From contig NW_026570382.1 in the NCBI RefSeq assembly GCF_019649055.1, forward strand, positions 1-64,000: DNA of 64,000 nucleotides. The letters are read 5' to 3'. Made by a program: the position numbers and the translations under genes. Every line of letters starts with the position of its first letter. Within the stretch, counting starts at the first letter, position 1. Source of the DNA: Paramacrobiotus metropolitanus. Lineage: Eukaryota; Tardigrada; Eutardigrada; Parachela; Macrobiotidae. Below the pieces are notes generated by a model that was given only the letters and a program-made list of their open reading frames with translations, had not been told where the DNA came from and ran no database searches. This document shows positions 1 through 10,777 of this stretch, one piece after another.

Positions 1-2
1 TG

Positions 3-98
3 TTTTATTATGCGCACAGACGAGCCGTCAAGGATCCCAAGGAATTGGACGTGGATTATGCTTCGACGGAGCTCAGCCTCCCTCCCAGAGGCATGTGA
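3..98 (+). CDS. C-terminal end of an unidentified protein (partial)
   Basis: The third forward frame is open from the window edge to a TGA at 96-98. It reads as a charged tail with a YAHRRAVKDPKELDVDY stretch and ends LPPRGM. This looks more like a protein C-terminus than the other two frames, which are rich in Cys and His. No domain is visible and the gene begins outside the window. The call rests on composition alone, so it could be spurious. Confidence 0.3.
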   Translation, partial: FYYAHRRAVKDPKELDVDYASTELSLPPRGM

Positions 99-897
99 GC
101 GCAGGCGTATGCAATACACCCTCGCTTTGGCAGTCTGTTGTGTTTTGTTGCACGCCTACGCGTGGCGAAAGCATAGTGTTCTGCGCGCACCCGCATCATG
201 TGGCGGCTACGTGCGCACTTTTCACGCTTGCTGCAGTCAGCAATGCGGAGTTGTCCACGAGGAAATTCTATCGAATTTAGTCTGGATATAAATTTCTAGC
301 AATCACGCCGTTTCTCGCTTTCTGTAGCGTAGGCGTATTTATAGCATTGCTAGTCTTTTTGGTAGGCAGAATTCCGTCAATTCTGTTCCTACGCGTGAAC
401 CTTCATCAGGTCCACGCTCATATGTATTTCAATAACCATACCTGCACGCATTAGATCAATGAGATTACTTATGTCGCAAATGGCTCTATACTACATGTAC
501 ATACGTATTAGTGATATAAAGCAAGAAGCTATGATACAAGCGTGCTAAGGAAATGTTATACCGAGGCATCGTACCCAGGTTACGGTTTTTTTTTAAAGTT
601 GCATTGGTACTGTTTATGTTCATCCTGATTCATTGAAAGTAAGCGCAATCAGCTCTTTCGGCTTCTTTTCAGCCCAAATAAGGCTAATGTTATTACAACA
701 CGTATTACTTTCGGACAAACTTTATCGCATCCTGCATAATTAACAGGATATAGAAAATTCGATAAGGTTCGTTTTTTACTCGCTAGTTGCTGTCACTGTA
801 TCTGCAGAATTATTAGTACTTAAAAAAGTTAAAATGGATTTCAGTTAACAGAAATTCGAAATCAGTGATTAAGCAACGAGTAGTAACTTTTCCATTT
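99..897. other. Intergenic, no gene seen
   Basis: AT-rich spacer between the partial gene at the left edge and the MATH/BTB gene. Short open frames at its left end lack domain signatures. I see no repeat or RNA gene. Confidence 0.5.
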
Positions 898-2335
898 ATG
901 TATATGTGTGCATTTGGGTGGTCAACTTATCTGATAATGTCTATCTCACCATCGAAAACCGTGGTCCGCGAGTGTTCCACCCTGCAAACCATCGACTTTA
1001 CACTGCAATGGACAGTGGAACATTTTTCCTTATACAGAGGTAATACGGAAGGGATGACGAGTAAGGGCATCACGATGGCGGAACTCGGCATCGCTGGTCA
1101 AAAAGGGCGCTGGCGCATCGGACTGAAACCATGCTGCGTGCACCCTCACACGGCGGAACGATTCTTGGATGTGGGACTAAATCTCTCTGATGATGAATGT
1201 AGATCTACATCATATACCGGAGAAGGGAGTTTTCGGGCTGCGTTCCACATAAGGTATGTAATTCCAACACGGGGCCGTGAAGGTCTGACTTTGACCACTA
1301 CAAATGTAACCGCTGAATAATCTACAGAGTCTGTAAAGGCGGTAACAAATAGCCACAGCTTGGCGCCAGGGGGATCAGAGCAACCATTTTCTAAATTATG
1401 CGATTTTTGTCAAATTTTTTGGTATTATTTGCAGCTTGGCTACGGGCAGAGCGATGTCGCCGTTGGTAGCAAAATTCAGTCCCTTGCCGCATCACTTCAA
1501 GAAAGGAGCGTTTTTTTCAGCGACTAACAGTGGTATTATCAAACACCGAGATCTTCTTCCGAACATTCAGGATGATTCGATTACTGTGACCATCGAGGTC
1601 CATCTCCAAGTGACAAAACGCCGCACCTTTCGCGTAACCAACCGACAACCCGCTCCCCAACAGTACCACCACAATTTCCTGCAGCGACAAACCGGCCTGT
1701 TGTATTCCACACTCCATGAGGACGCGGCGGACTTCGTTCTTCGCTCCAGCAACGGCCAGGACTTCCCGGTCAGTCGGTTTCTGCTGATGGCCCAATCACC
1801 GGTCTTTTTTGCCATGCTGACCCAGGATGCCAAAATCAAGGAAGAGAGACGCTGTCAGTTGGATGATGTGGATGGAGAATGCATGAGCGTCCTGCTGGAT
1901 TACATCTACGGCTGCCATATGGGAAATATTCATAGTGGCAACGCTGAGGAAATTCTAATCATGGCGGATAAATACGCCTTGACGGATCTACGATTGCACT
2001 GCGAGTTAGTGCTGGCTAGTGGCTTAACTGCGAAAGCGGCAGCCAAGTACTCTGCCCTGGCTGAAGAGCGGAATCTGATTACACTGAAGGAGGAGATTGC
2101 CTATTATTGTGCACAAGCTCACTACGCTGCTGATGGATCGACAAAGAAAAGCAGAAAATCTCCCGCCAAAAAAAGCCGAAAATCTCCCGCTAAATCTACA
2201 GTGGTGAAGACCGTTACAGAAGCTCGAGTGACTGGATGGGAAGCAGTGAAGACCTTGGTCGGTTGCTTGATGTTTTTCCTCTCAGTTGTAATTCTGGTGT
2301 ACGTTTATCCAAAGCCAGTTAAGCACTACTATTAA
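898..2335 (+). CDS. MATH/BTB domain protein with C-terminal membrane anchor
   Basis: Two exons, 898..1253 and 1435..2335, join in frame (phase 2, donor GTATGT, acceptor TTGCAG) to give about 418 residues. The N-terminal third resembles a MATH/TRAF domain (TLQWTVEHFSLY, then KGRWRIGLKP). The BTB/POZ domain follows around residues 210-320, with DFVLRSSNGQDFPVSRFLL, SPVFFAML, and a YIYG motif ahead of a helical ADKYALTDLRLHCE segment. SPOP-type MATH-BTB proteins are adaptors of Cullin-3 ubiquitin ligases, so a substrate-adaptor role is inferred. Unusual for the family, the BTB/BACK part is followed by a Lys-rich repeat (SRKSPAK twice) and a hydrophobic segment (CLMFFLSVVILVYVY) ending KHYY, as in a tail-anchored protein. 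The start is uncertain: ATG at 898, 904 or 937 all fit. Confidence 0.75.
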
Positions 2336-2840
2336 GCATAACACTGATGATTGGAGAGTTTACTTCCCCATAAATGGCTGCCATATGCCAGTTTTCTAGA
2401 CCGTTAATTTACTAATTTACCCAAGGTAAAAATCTTCCTTTAACATTTTGGGAAAGTCATTTTGGAGTTCACATGCTCGAAAACTAAATTTTTAAGCTAA
2501 TACAAAGCAATGTCATTCAGCTCTTTATTCAACGCTGATTGGCACTGATTTCTTAATTACTGTAGATGTTCTATTGATAATTATATTACTAAGAATTAAA
2601 GTGGGGTTTAATCACATCGTCGTACGCTTTTATATATTTTTTTTGGATTTTACATTTCACAATTTTTGGGGGTCAGTCGGGAATACAAAATAAACAACAA
2701 GCAAAAACCGGCAGACATAGCTTCTAATAAAATCACTGAGCAAATGCTAATTATCTCGGACGGTCATCATCGCAACTCCGTTAGTACCGGTACAACAAGT
2801 GTTAGCAAGAACAAGAACAACAAGCAGAAATCAAAGTCAA
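2336..2840. other. Convergent 3' spacer
   Basis: AT-rich region between the converging ends of the MATH/BTB gene and the Gly-rich gene. It should hold both 3' UTRs and poly(A) signals. No other feature is supported. Confidence 0.5.
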
Positions 2841-3353
2841 CTACTTGCGTCCCCACCCGGTGGCGGTCTGCACGGGAGCCGCGGCTACCATGGGAGCTGC
2901 AGCGCCCCATCCACTGCCGCCTTGGAGTCCACCGATGCCGCCCGCCATCGGGAGTCCGCCTAAACCGCCGCCGAGACCGCCCATCGCACCCATGCCGGGG
3001 AATCCGCCCATACCGCCTAAACCTCCACCCAGTCCGCCGTAGCCCATACCGCCCAGTCCACCGATTCCACCCAGACCACCAATGCCGCCCATACCGCCGA
3101 ATCCACCTAGGCCCCCGCCAAATCCGCCCATTCCACCCAATCCGCCCATGAGCTGAGCAGAGGCAACGGCTAAGGTAGCCAGCAGGACGATAACCTAATA
3201 AAAATTCCAATAAGTTATAAAACCGAAGCCACGTTGTTCGAATGCAGTCTAGGAGAAAGTGAAGATACGTAAAGTATTACAGGAAAGGTCACGCCTTAAA
3301 AAACGTATATTCGCTGCGAAAAGGAATGCGAGACTTACTATGAGTTTCTGCAT
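2841..3353 (-). CDS. Gly/Met-rich secreted protein (copy 1)
   Basis: Two exons on the minus strand: a five-codon first exon (3353..3339, MQKLI) and a main exon (3194..2841). They join in phase 0 and give 122 residues. A signal peptide (VIVLLATLAVASAQ) is followed by about 70 residues of GG(L/M/F)GG repeats, then a short non-repetitive tail with an Ala-rich stretch ending TGWGRK. Such proteins occur in arthropod cuticle and secretions, and Gly-rich antimicrobial peptides also exist. Function cannot be chosen from sequence. The forward strand of the same segment shows open Pro-rich frames, which are shadows of the Gly repeats. A TATA box lies about 160 bp upstream of the ATG. Confidence 0.8.
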
Positions 3354-3511
3354 GATGACGGGGAAAACTGGGAACAGGATCACTAAATCAACAAAAAAAA
3401 TAGCCGAAACGTATCGAAAAAGTTTAGCCGTGTAAATTTACTGCCGAGGTGAAGAAAACTCTAGTTGTTCGTGTGAAAAGTAGATATGAACACTTTCGCT
3501 TTTGGTGTTCG

Positions 3512-3520
3512 CTTTATATA
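3512..3520 (-). promoter_or_regulatory. TATA box of Gly-rich gene copy 1
   Basis: TATATAAAG read on the minus strand, about 160 bp before the ATG at 3353. Transcription would be expected to start near 3480. Confidence 0.55.
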
Positions 3521-4403
3521 GGAGAAACTCGCAGACTGATAGCTCCCTGACCAGTGTCCAAGTGAATAATGCAGCATATGATTTCAGGCTAGGTTGAATT
3601 AGGTCGATGGCACAGGCACACGATAACGTCGCGCCAGCGCCATATGGAGCATTCGCTTTGGTTCTTTTGCTCTGTGCTGTACTTTACAGCTATAACTGTC
3701 CAATTAATGAATTGACGCTGATCTTCATTGTTCTTTTGTTTGTACAGTACACTCTGCATTGAGGGTTTTGTTTACTGTCTGGACATTGGCAAAAAAGCAG
3801 ACACTGCGCTTTGCCGCAGCAGTTTTGCCTCTTTTTTGGTGATGATCCACTGACACCGTTTTATACAATGCACTTTTGAGATTCTGGCGCCCATTCGATG
3901 TCTTTATTGACTGAATGTTAATAAAAATTACAGAAAATAAACAAAAATTCGCCAGAAATTTAGACAGATTAATTACAAGGAAAACAATGCTAAAACAGTC
4001 ATAAAAATAGTACAACACTAAGAGTGCTGATCTTGAGTATCTAACTACGTACATTTTATAAAATTTTATAAAAAAAATTATATGCGCTGTGGCACGGTGT
4101 AAAAGTCAATTTTTACGTGTTTCCCATTATTATCAACAAAACCATGAATCATCACGGCAATGAATCAAAAGCCTGCCTGCGAAATATTTGTTACTAATTG
4201 ATAAGAACAAAAATCCCGGCAACAACTTTTCCGCATCCGACACGCGTTATCTTCTTACGTTTAGATAAGCTACGTAAATTTGCCCGGTTCCGGATAAATG
4301 CACATGGATTTGCAGCAAGATCACAAGGAAAATTACCGGAAAATGCAAGGCACAAACATTGTCATTAATTAGTCAGGTCTTTTTTCACAAACAGGTTTAA
4401 AGG

Positions 4404-4413
4404 TATATAAATA
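4404..4413 (+). promoter_or_regulatory. TATA box of the defensin-like gene
   Basis: TATATAAATA, 131 bp before the ATG at 4544, placing a likely transcription start near 4435. Confidence 0.6.
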
Positions 4414-4543
4414 CTGCTTTGTGTGCATATGTATAATACAAGTCTGAAAACCATTCTCTTATTAAAAAATTAATTGGCACAATTAGCTGCGTTTCCGATT
4501 TTTGCCTCACGTTATCTGCACACTATCTTTACTTCTACACGAA

Positions 4544-5110
4544 ATGGCAGGAATCAAGATTTTCTTATGGGCAGTCGTCAGCTTTGCCATCGTCGGTCTT
4601 GTGGCTTCATATCCGGCCGCTAGTGTTGGTAAGTGTTTAAAAACAGAGATTTTTAATTAATTTTTAAAATGTAAACTAATTTTTGGATGCGCACCTACAG
4701 ATGTAGAAGAAGAAAATGAAGTAGCGCTTTATGGTCATCATGGACATGGACATCATAATCACAGTACATTGGCTAACAACGAAAGTGAGTAAAGCATTAT
4801 AGGAACGCAGAATACAGAATTTGAAATCTGCACCACAAACGTTTTTTAACGGCCTAGAAAAGTGTACAATAATAAAAGCAACTTGTATTTTTTGACAGAG
4901 GAAGACGGAGCCGGGGACACGAAAGTGACGTGTGACCTTTTGGGAGGGCTGGGTATCGGACCGATCTCGCTGGGCGAGAACACCCTGTGCGCCATGCACT
5001 GCGGCCAAATTAAGTGTAAAAGCGGAGGTTCGTGCAAGGACGGCGTGTGCGTCTGCCGTAAGGACCAGGCCAGTTGTTGGATCTACCTGTGCAAGGGATG
5101 CAAGTGGTGA
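4544..5110 (+). CDS. Defensin-like antimicrobial peptide precursor with extended Cys-rich tail
   Basis: Three exons (4544..4628, 4701..4784, 4899..5110), all joins in phase 1, encode 126 residues. Exon 1 is a signal peptide (IFLWAVVSFAIVGLVAS). Exon 2 is an acidic then His-rich propeptide (GHHGHGHHNHS). Exon 3 holds the mature domain, which starts near VTCDLLGG as arthropod defensins do. It has the CSalpha-beta pattern: one Cys, then CAMHC (CxxxC), then GSCKDGVCVCR (C...CxC). Known members disrupt bacterial membranes or bind lipid II. There are ten cysteines, four more than the classical six. One extra is after CGQIK and three are in a C-terminal extension (SCWIYLCKGCKW), so two additional disulfides are possible. 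There is no obvious dibasic cleavage site before the mature domain. Confidence 0.85.
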
Positions 5111-6175
5111 TCTCGATTCCACCCACAGCCACCAGATCGCTAAGTTTCTTAGTTGCTACAATATACTGTAGTAGCGTTTTCTAACTATAAGGCTTGAACA
5201 CATACGTATTAACAGAGTAATTCTGCTTCTGTGAAGCGTCTTGATCATGCTTAACGCAGAATTTTATCTGCTTTACTTATTCCGCTTTGTTATTATTTTG
5301 GTCTGTACAAGTTACAATGATTTTTAGACAGTCATTGATTTATTCCTTTTTCGGTAAAACTTGACGGTTGTAAATCGGTGAACCGAATAAAGTGTGTTTG
5401 CTAATTGCTACTGTAGTACGCTGGTAATTTTTTATGTCATTTACTTAACTCCGTTTAGCCAAGATGTGTTCAGTGCAAATCTGTAGTACTTAGTTTAATG
5501 TTAAGTTTATTTCAAATTGTATTTACCCATCAAAACACATTAAAATGTTCCTTTCCCGTTATATTACCCGGCTTAAGCCCATCATACGAGTACAATAAAT
5601 CCTAGCGCTTTACTAATAAAATTATTATTGTAAATTGTGGCAATCCTCCTATAACATCCATACTCTGCGAGAACTACTGAAAATCGTAAAGGTCACACTG
5701 CTGATACCAAGATTAAAAGATGTAGACTACAACAATTAATAAGTGTACCAGAAATTTCACTTTTCACATTTTGTGCCGATTGTTCTGATGGCCGTTTCTT
5801 GCTCTAACTGAACACCAGACAAATCCACAAAGGCTGACCTGTATAAAGAACTCAAAGGTCTTTCCCACTACATTCGCGCAAGACAAAGCAGACTCAGTTT
5901 AACTAATCCCAATCGCAGCTCTTGACAAAAAACCAATTCGCTTATTTCATTTGTACGCATGTGGCTAAACGGGTTACTGTGCCAGCTGGTGACAAGCGCC
6001 TGCTCCAGTGCATGGTCACTATAAATACCAGTGACGCAAAATTTGACGATCGCTTTTTTTGCTATTGCACATTGACTGTGGCTTTTATCGGTTACGCTTG
6101 TATAAACTCTTGGTAAAGCGTATTATTTCTCTTTGTATCATCAAAATTTATTTTTTGCTCAGCTGTCCGTACATC
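5111..6175. other. Intergenic with candidate promoter elements
   Basis: AT-rich spacer. Two TATA-like sites precede the second Gly-rich gene: TATAAAGA at 5842-5849 and CTATAAATA at 6019-6027. The second lies at a more typical distance from the ATG at 6176. No other gene is supported. Confidence 0.45.
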
Positions 6176-7015
6176 ATGCACAACGTAAAGGTGAGAAATG
6201 AAACGTAATATAGCTTATCGTTAGTATGTATTACATTCTTGTCTTTCTACATCTTTGTTTAGCTACCTTTAATCAAATTTTTTATACTAGAGTAGAATTA
6301 GATTGGCGTTTGTTTAAAACGGTATAATTAATTAAACGCTCGCATGGGTAATGATACTGGTTCGACAGAGTTGCCAGCTTATACCAAAACTGCAGAAATC
6401 TATTATATCCGTTCGGCAGATTCCCGCGATACCGACATTCTTACGTATTTAATCCTTGTAACCGGTTCCTTTTGTGCAGAGCTTTCTCTTCACCGTTACA
6501 ATGGGCGGCTGCCTCGGCCTGGTCGTTTCCCAGTTCGGCTTCCCAGGACTCGGTCTCGGTTCTGGCCTGGGTGCCGGTCTGGGCGGCTTCGGCGCCGGCG
6601 GTATGGGGAACCTCGCCACGCTGGGATTGGCTCCGTTGTCCAACCAGTTCGGAATGGGCGGCATCAACCCTATGGCCAACATCGGCTCCAACGCCGGTTG
6701 GGGTCAACCCGTCGCTGTCCAGCCCATGGCCCAGCATCAGGGATGGGGCGCCCCCGTCGTCCAGCCCCAGCTGCAGCCCGTTCAGCTCTACACACCGCAG
6801 ACCCAGGTCAACCTCCGTCCCGTGCAGTTGATGGTCCCCAGAACAAGGTCGAACTCAAACCGGTCCAGTTGTTCTCCCAGGTCCAGCCGCAGGTCAACCG
6901 CGGATGGGGCAGCCAGAATACTGCGGCTGTTGCACCAAGTGTTAGTACTTCAAATGTTGCTGCGCCGGCAGTGGCGACAGCGTCCGTGCAGCCGTCGTCT
7001 GCGAGTTACTCGTAA
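6176..7015 (+). CDS. Gly/Gln-rich secreted protein (copy 2), frameshifted in this sequence
   Basis: A five-codon first exon (6176..6190, MHNVK) joins in phase 0 to an exon starting at 6480. A signal peptide (SFLFTVTMGGCLGLVVSQ) leads into Gly-Leu-rich sequence (GLGSGLGAGLGGFGAGG), then a Gln/Val/Pro repeat region (PVQLYTPQTQVNLRPVQL). Near 6830-6840 the frame breaks. The matching continuation (PQNKVELKPVQLFSQ, then Ala/Ser/Val-rich to a TAA at 7013-7015) is in the next frame, as if one base were missing. Staying in the first frame gives an unrelated Arg/Ser-rich end at 7073. The gene shares its architecture, including the five-codon exon 1, with the Gly-rich gene at 2841-3353, so the two may be related. 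It may be an assembly error or a decaying gene. Function is unknown. Confidence 0.65.
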
Positions 7016-8205
7016 AAACTTCGATGTTTCCTTGTTGACTTTAAACTGCAGTTTGAAATGTAGTTTTTTTTAACCGGTTAAAATGTATGCTGTAGAGCGT
7101 GGTTGTTATATGCACATTTGTGAAAACATTTACAAGAATGTGCTGTGCGTTACTTTTTAGTGTTCGCAAACAAACGTTGTTTGCAATTTGTGCAGTGATT
7201 TATTTGGGAGACAGAAATTATGAGAAACCAATTACTATTACATTAAAGGCTGTTTTATCTGCTGGTTGTGTCTTTTTAGCATCTGCAATATCATTTCACA
7301 ATTAGATTAAGCAACCGTTAGACCTGACCATCATTGTTTTTTTTCAGTACGGTTGCATAAAGCAATCAGTTAACAAACAGTTGTATTCAGTTAACAGTGC
7401 GGTTGCATAAAGCACAAAGCGAGCTCCAGATGCAAACCATCGATTATCCTGGAACTATCGTGCATTCGTTATGAAAGCGCTGTAAAAACCACACGATAAA
7501 GAACTTCTACTCGGTAAACCTTTTAGAACTCCCGGTAGCTTTCTTTGGATAATGCAAAGCGCCTCAAAAACACATTCATCAAAGCGATCAAACCGATGCA
7601 AACACCTGATCATGCAACAAATATGATTATGTCAGTGGTTACAAGTTCACACCGGCCTTTTTCTAACACGATACTGAACCAATATTTTGAACCAATAGCC
7701 TTTTTCTAACATGACACTGAACCGGAGTAGCAGTTTGCTAAAGGATACTGTAGCATACTATCAGGTTTCCCTTATCATAATACTGTATTTACAATAAAGT
7801 GCGATAATCGTAACCGGGAAGCGCCATGTACGAGCATTACTATTTACGGATTCGGTTACCGTCGTTGATCTTCGTGCTCTTAAGTAAGACAACTATTTTA
7901 CTCACTTTAAGTAAGACATCTTTTAAAGAATATTAAGGCCCATAAGTAATTAGTGTAGACGATAATTATTGTAAATTATGTATAATCACGTATATTAATA
8001 CTTGACTTCAATGCTACAATATGATGGTTGCTGGCTAGCAGGGAGACTAGCGTCGAAATAAGGGCAGCGGTAGGTAGAACAACGGAAGTTGATAGGACGT
8101 AACAGCAGTTAGGTACATCGTATGACAGCAGGAAACCACGAGGAACCACAGTGGTTGTTTATTATTATTGTTATTATTAATATGTGTTTTTCCGAGTCCT
8201 ATTAA
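7016..8205. other. Intergenic with short direct repeats
   Basis: Around 7345-7415 the string CGGTTGCATAAAGCA occurs twice with CAGTTAACA nearby each time, a small local duplication. The rest is AT-rich with no supported gene. Confidence 0.4.
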
Positions 8206-9574
8206 ATGCTTTTCTTCCTCGCAGGTGCGGTTGTTTTCGAGACTACAGGAGTCAATGCATACGTGGTGGGCAAGTATAATGCGTCGCTCGGTGCGTCCCT
8301 GGATCTCGCTTACGGCAGATTATGCGGCTTTCCCAATGTGATGCCGGCAATGGAGAATCTCCAACCGGAAAAGGTACGTTTGTTATACTTTGCTTGTGCG
8401 CATTGTCAAACAGAAACTATTCGAAAAATACGATTTAAAAAATTAAGTGAAGTCAGTTGATGATTACATGTAGCGTAGTGTACCGGTACAGATTATTTCT
8501 TTATACAATTAAACAGTCAACACCTACTGTAATAAAAAGGCTACTACTATATAGTCTACTGTAATAAAACATGCAATAGAAGCAAGACCTCAGATTAATT
8601 TATATCCAAAAACTTATTAAACAATAACTACATGAAACTAGAGTGAAAGTTATTATATGAAAATAATAACATCTATCAATCCTTCTCTATCCGTTATCTT
8701 TATGCGCATGACGTGCAAAGTGTTTCGGTTTAATATTGAAAACAGAAACATGAAAATCAAATGATCAATTAAAATTTAACAAATAAAAATCAAATTAATA
8801 GTAAATATTACTGACCCTAGAACTTGCGATTTTCACCGTTGATACTTATGCTACCTTAGAATAACGTTAAAACACCGAAAATACCAAAAACCCCGATTTG
8901 TAATGTGTGAATAGACCTATGGATTGTGGTATACCTACCGAGCGCAGACGTCATCGTTGGTACCGCACAGCATCAATGAGAAATTTTTCGTGTACAAGAT
9001 TAAATCAACCGTCGTGCCGTTGACGGGTATCCGAGCGGATTACCAGTGGATCGTGGGATCGAACTATTACTCCACGCAGCCCGGCGTCTGTCAGTTCTGG
9101 TACTGGGTCGGCAGTGTCGGACGCGATGGGACGGAGCGAGGTGATGCTTACTCATCCCGATCCGAGTATCTGCCTAGTACGTTCTTCTGCCGGCTAGCTA
9201 ACCTGTAACAAAGATCATCGTTTAACTTTGTTTTTTATTCGGCAGTTCCCAACCATTTTGTGGCTGTGCTGCATGAATACGACAAATTCTACATTGAGTA
9301 CGGCTGCGCGGAAACAAACCTGGCCACCGGCATCTGCAAAGCGCCGATCGTACTCGTCAGCACCCGGACACGGCCCAGTAAGCTGTCGGCCTATGACCGC
9401 CAGGAGATCGACCGGGCCGTGAATGCGGTGCTTGCACCGTACTGTCTAACGGCGGAGGATATTCCGCTACAGAGCTTCGTGGATGCCACATCTGACTGCG
9501 AGTTCCCGGAACCGCCAGAGTGTGTGGCGCAAAGAATAGAAGCTCTTTCGCAGCTACCCGCACCAGTATTCTAA
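8206..9574 (+). CDS. Lipocalin-like secreted protein, copy A
   Basis: Exons 8206..8373, 8915..9176 and 9246..9574 (joins in phase 0 and phase 1) give 252 residues. Lipocalin features I can see: a conserved Cys in CGFPN ahead of the GxW motif (YGLWYTYR, Trp61), a beta-rich middle with WYWVGSVGRDG, a DKFYIEYGC strand like the lipocalin TDY-Y-vvY-C motif, a VSTRTRPSKLS strand, a helix (RQEIDRAVNAV) and a final Cys pair (APYC, SDC). Invertebrate lipocalins bind small hydrophobic ligands outside the cell; the ligand here is unknown. The start is uncertain. MLFFLAGAVVF can serve as a signal peptide in one exon, but the CGCAG at 8220-8224 also looks like an acceptor for an unseen upstream signal exon, as in other copies. 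Copy B is its closest relative and converges on it tail to tail. Confidence 0.7.
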
Positions 9575-10287
9575 CCCCTGCTAATCAGAACCCAATGCAC
9601 TATTCAGATGCCCATGTAATAAATGTTTTAAACTATTCTGTGTGTTTTAAATAAAACTTAACTTTTTAACGGGTTTGGGGTTAACACTGCAAGAATTCAT
9701 CGAGCTTACCTACAACAAAAACTTCAATACCGCGCAATGCATTTCGCGAGAGGTGGATTACGAGCGTTTTTTGCGGTTACACTGATGTACAGTGTTACTG
9801 TACTGTAAAATACGGATTGTATCGCCATCTTGATTGCCATATTCTGCATGGTTTAGGTTTACATGAACCGGCTGCGTACTGGAGTTATGCGAAAGCTAAC
9901 AGTTAAAGCGTTTTGGATTTCGGTTTGTCATTTCAACTGCCTTATGATACTAGAAATTTCCTGATATTCTATGAGCAGCTGCTAATTATTCTCAGACGTT
10001 AAATTTTTTGACCGTACAAGTGGTGGTGTGTAGGGCGCGGTTGTTTACATTTTCCATTTTCCACGAGACCAGCCCTTGCCGATTTGTTACTCATAAAATT
10101 TTTTATTTATTCACGAAAACGGACATACCAGCTGCATAATTACAAACGTTTGTTTTTTAAAACAAATAACAAAATTGTACGCACAGAAAGCGTTCTACAC
10201 AACACTGAAACACTGGAAAACATAATTATACAGTATAATCGCGCGCACGTATTTGCTGGCACGCATAATCCGCCGGCACTTTCACCC

Positions 10288-10289
<2 letters not shown>

Positions 10290-10321
<32 letters not shown>
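10290..10321. repeat. (AT)n microsatellite
   Basis: About 16 uninterrupted AT units abutting the left end of the palindromic element at 10322. Confidence 0.95.
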
Positions 10322-10325
<4 letters not shown>

Positions 10326-10405
10326 GGATGGCAGCAGAAATTTCTATGGCTTATGAAAGCATTAATGCTTCCATAAGCCATAAAAATTTCTGCTGCCATC
10401 CAGAC
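10322..10405. mobile_element. 84 bp foldback MITE with TA flanks
   Basis: Nearly the whole element is one inverted repeat. It starts GTCTGGATGGCAGCAGAAAT and ends with the reverse complement, with the arms meeting around GCATTAATGC. TA dinucleotides at 10320-10321 and 10406-10407 could be the target duplication of a Tc1/mariner-type transposase. The left TA is also part of the AT microsatellite, so the duplication is not certain. Confidence 0.6.
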
Positions 10406-10777
10406 TAATTAATTACCTGAATACCGCATGGTTACAAATTTAATTTTAATCTCTGCCGTATATTGTTTGTTGAACGGAGGAAATATTTAAGGATGTGTAC
10501 GCACAATGCGTATTTGTCATAGAAATTGTACTGCAAACAATCCCGATCTTGTAGTCCAGTTTTTGCTGCTATAGTATGCGGCTATGCCCAAAGGAACAGT
10601 CTTTTGCTATAAACTGCTCATGAACCTGATACAAAATTTTACAAAATATTACAAAACCAACGTTGACAAAATATTTAGGAATACAGACTTACAGTTTAAA
10701 TAAAATTCAGTTCAATACTGTGCATCGCGGTACGCCATATAGGCCATATACGCGGTACGCCACGCTGAAGCGTTGAA

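Larger units (their letters stand above)
3354..4543. other. Divergent upstream region
   Basis: Spacer between the divergently transcribed Gly-rich and defensin genes. It holds the TATA boxes of both genes (3512-3520 and 4404-4413). The minus-strand open frame at 3725-4054 is AT-rich and resembles nothing known. Confidence 0.5.
9575..10777. other. Spacer between convergent copies A and B
   Basis: Holds the 3' ends of two convergent lipocalin-like genes, an (AT)n microsatellite and an 84 bp palindromic element, annotated separately. The open frame at 10084-10356 is AT-rich and runs into the microsatellite; I do not consider it a gene. Confidence 0.5.

Noticed and set aside
1517-1839. Minus-strand open frames inside the BTB exon
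   Set aside because: They are shadows of the well-supported MATH/BTB coding frame.
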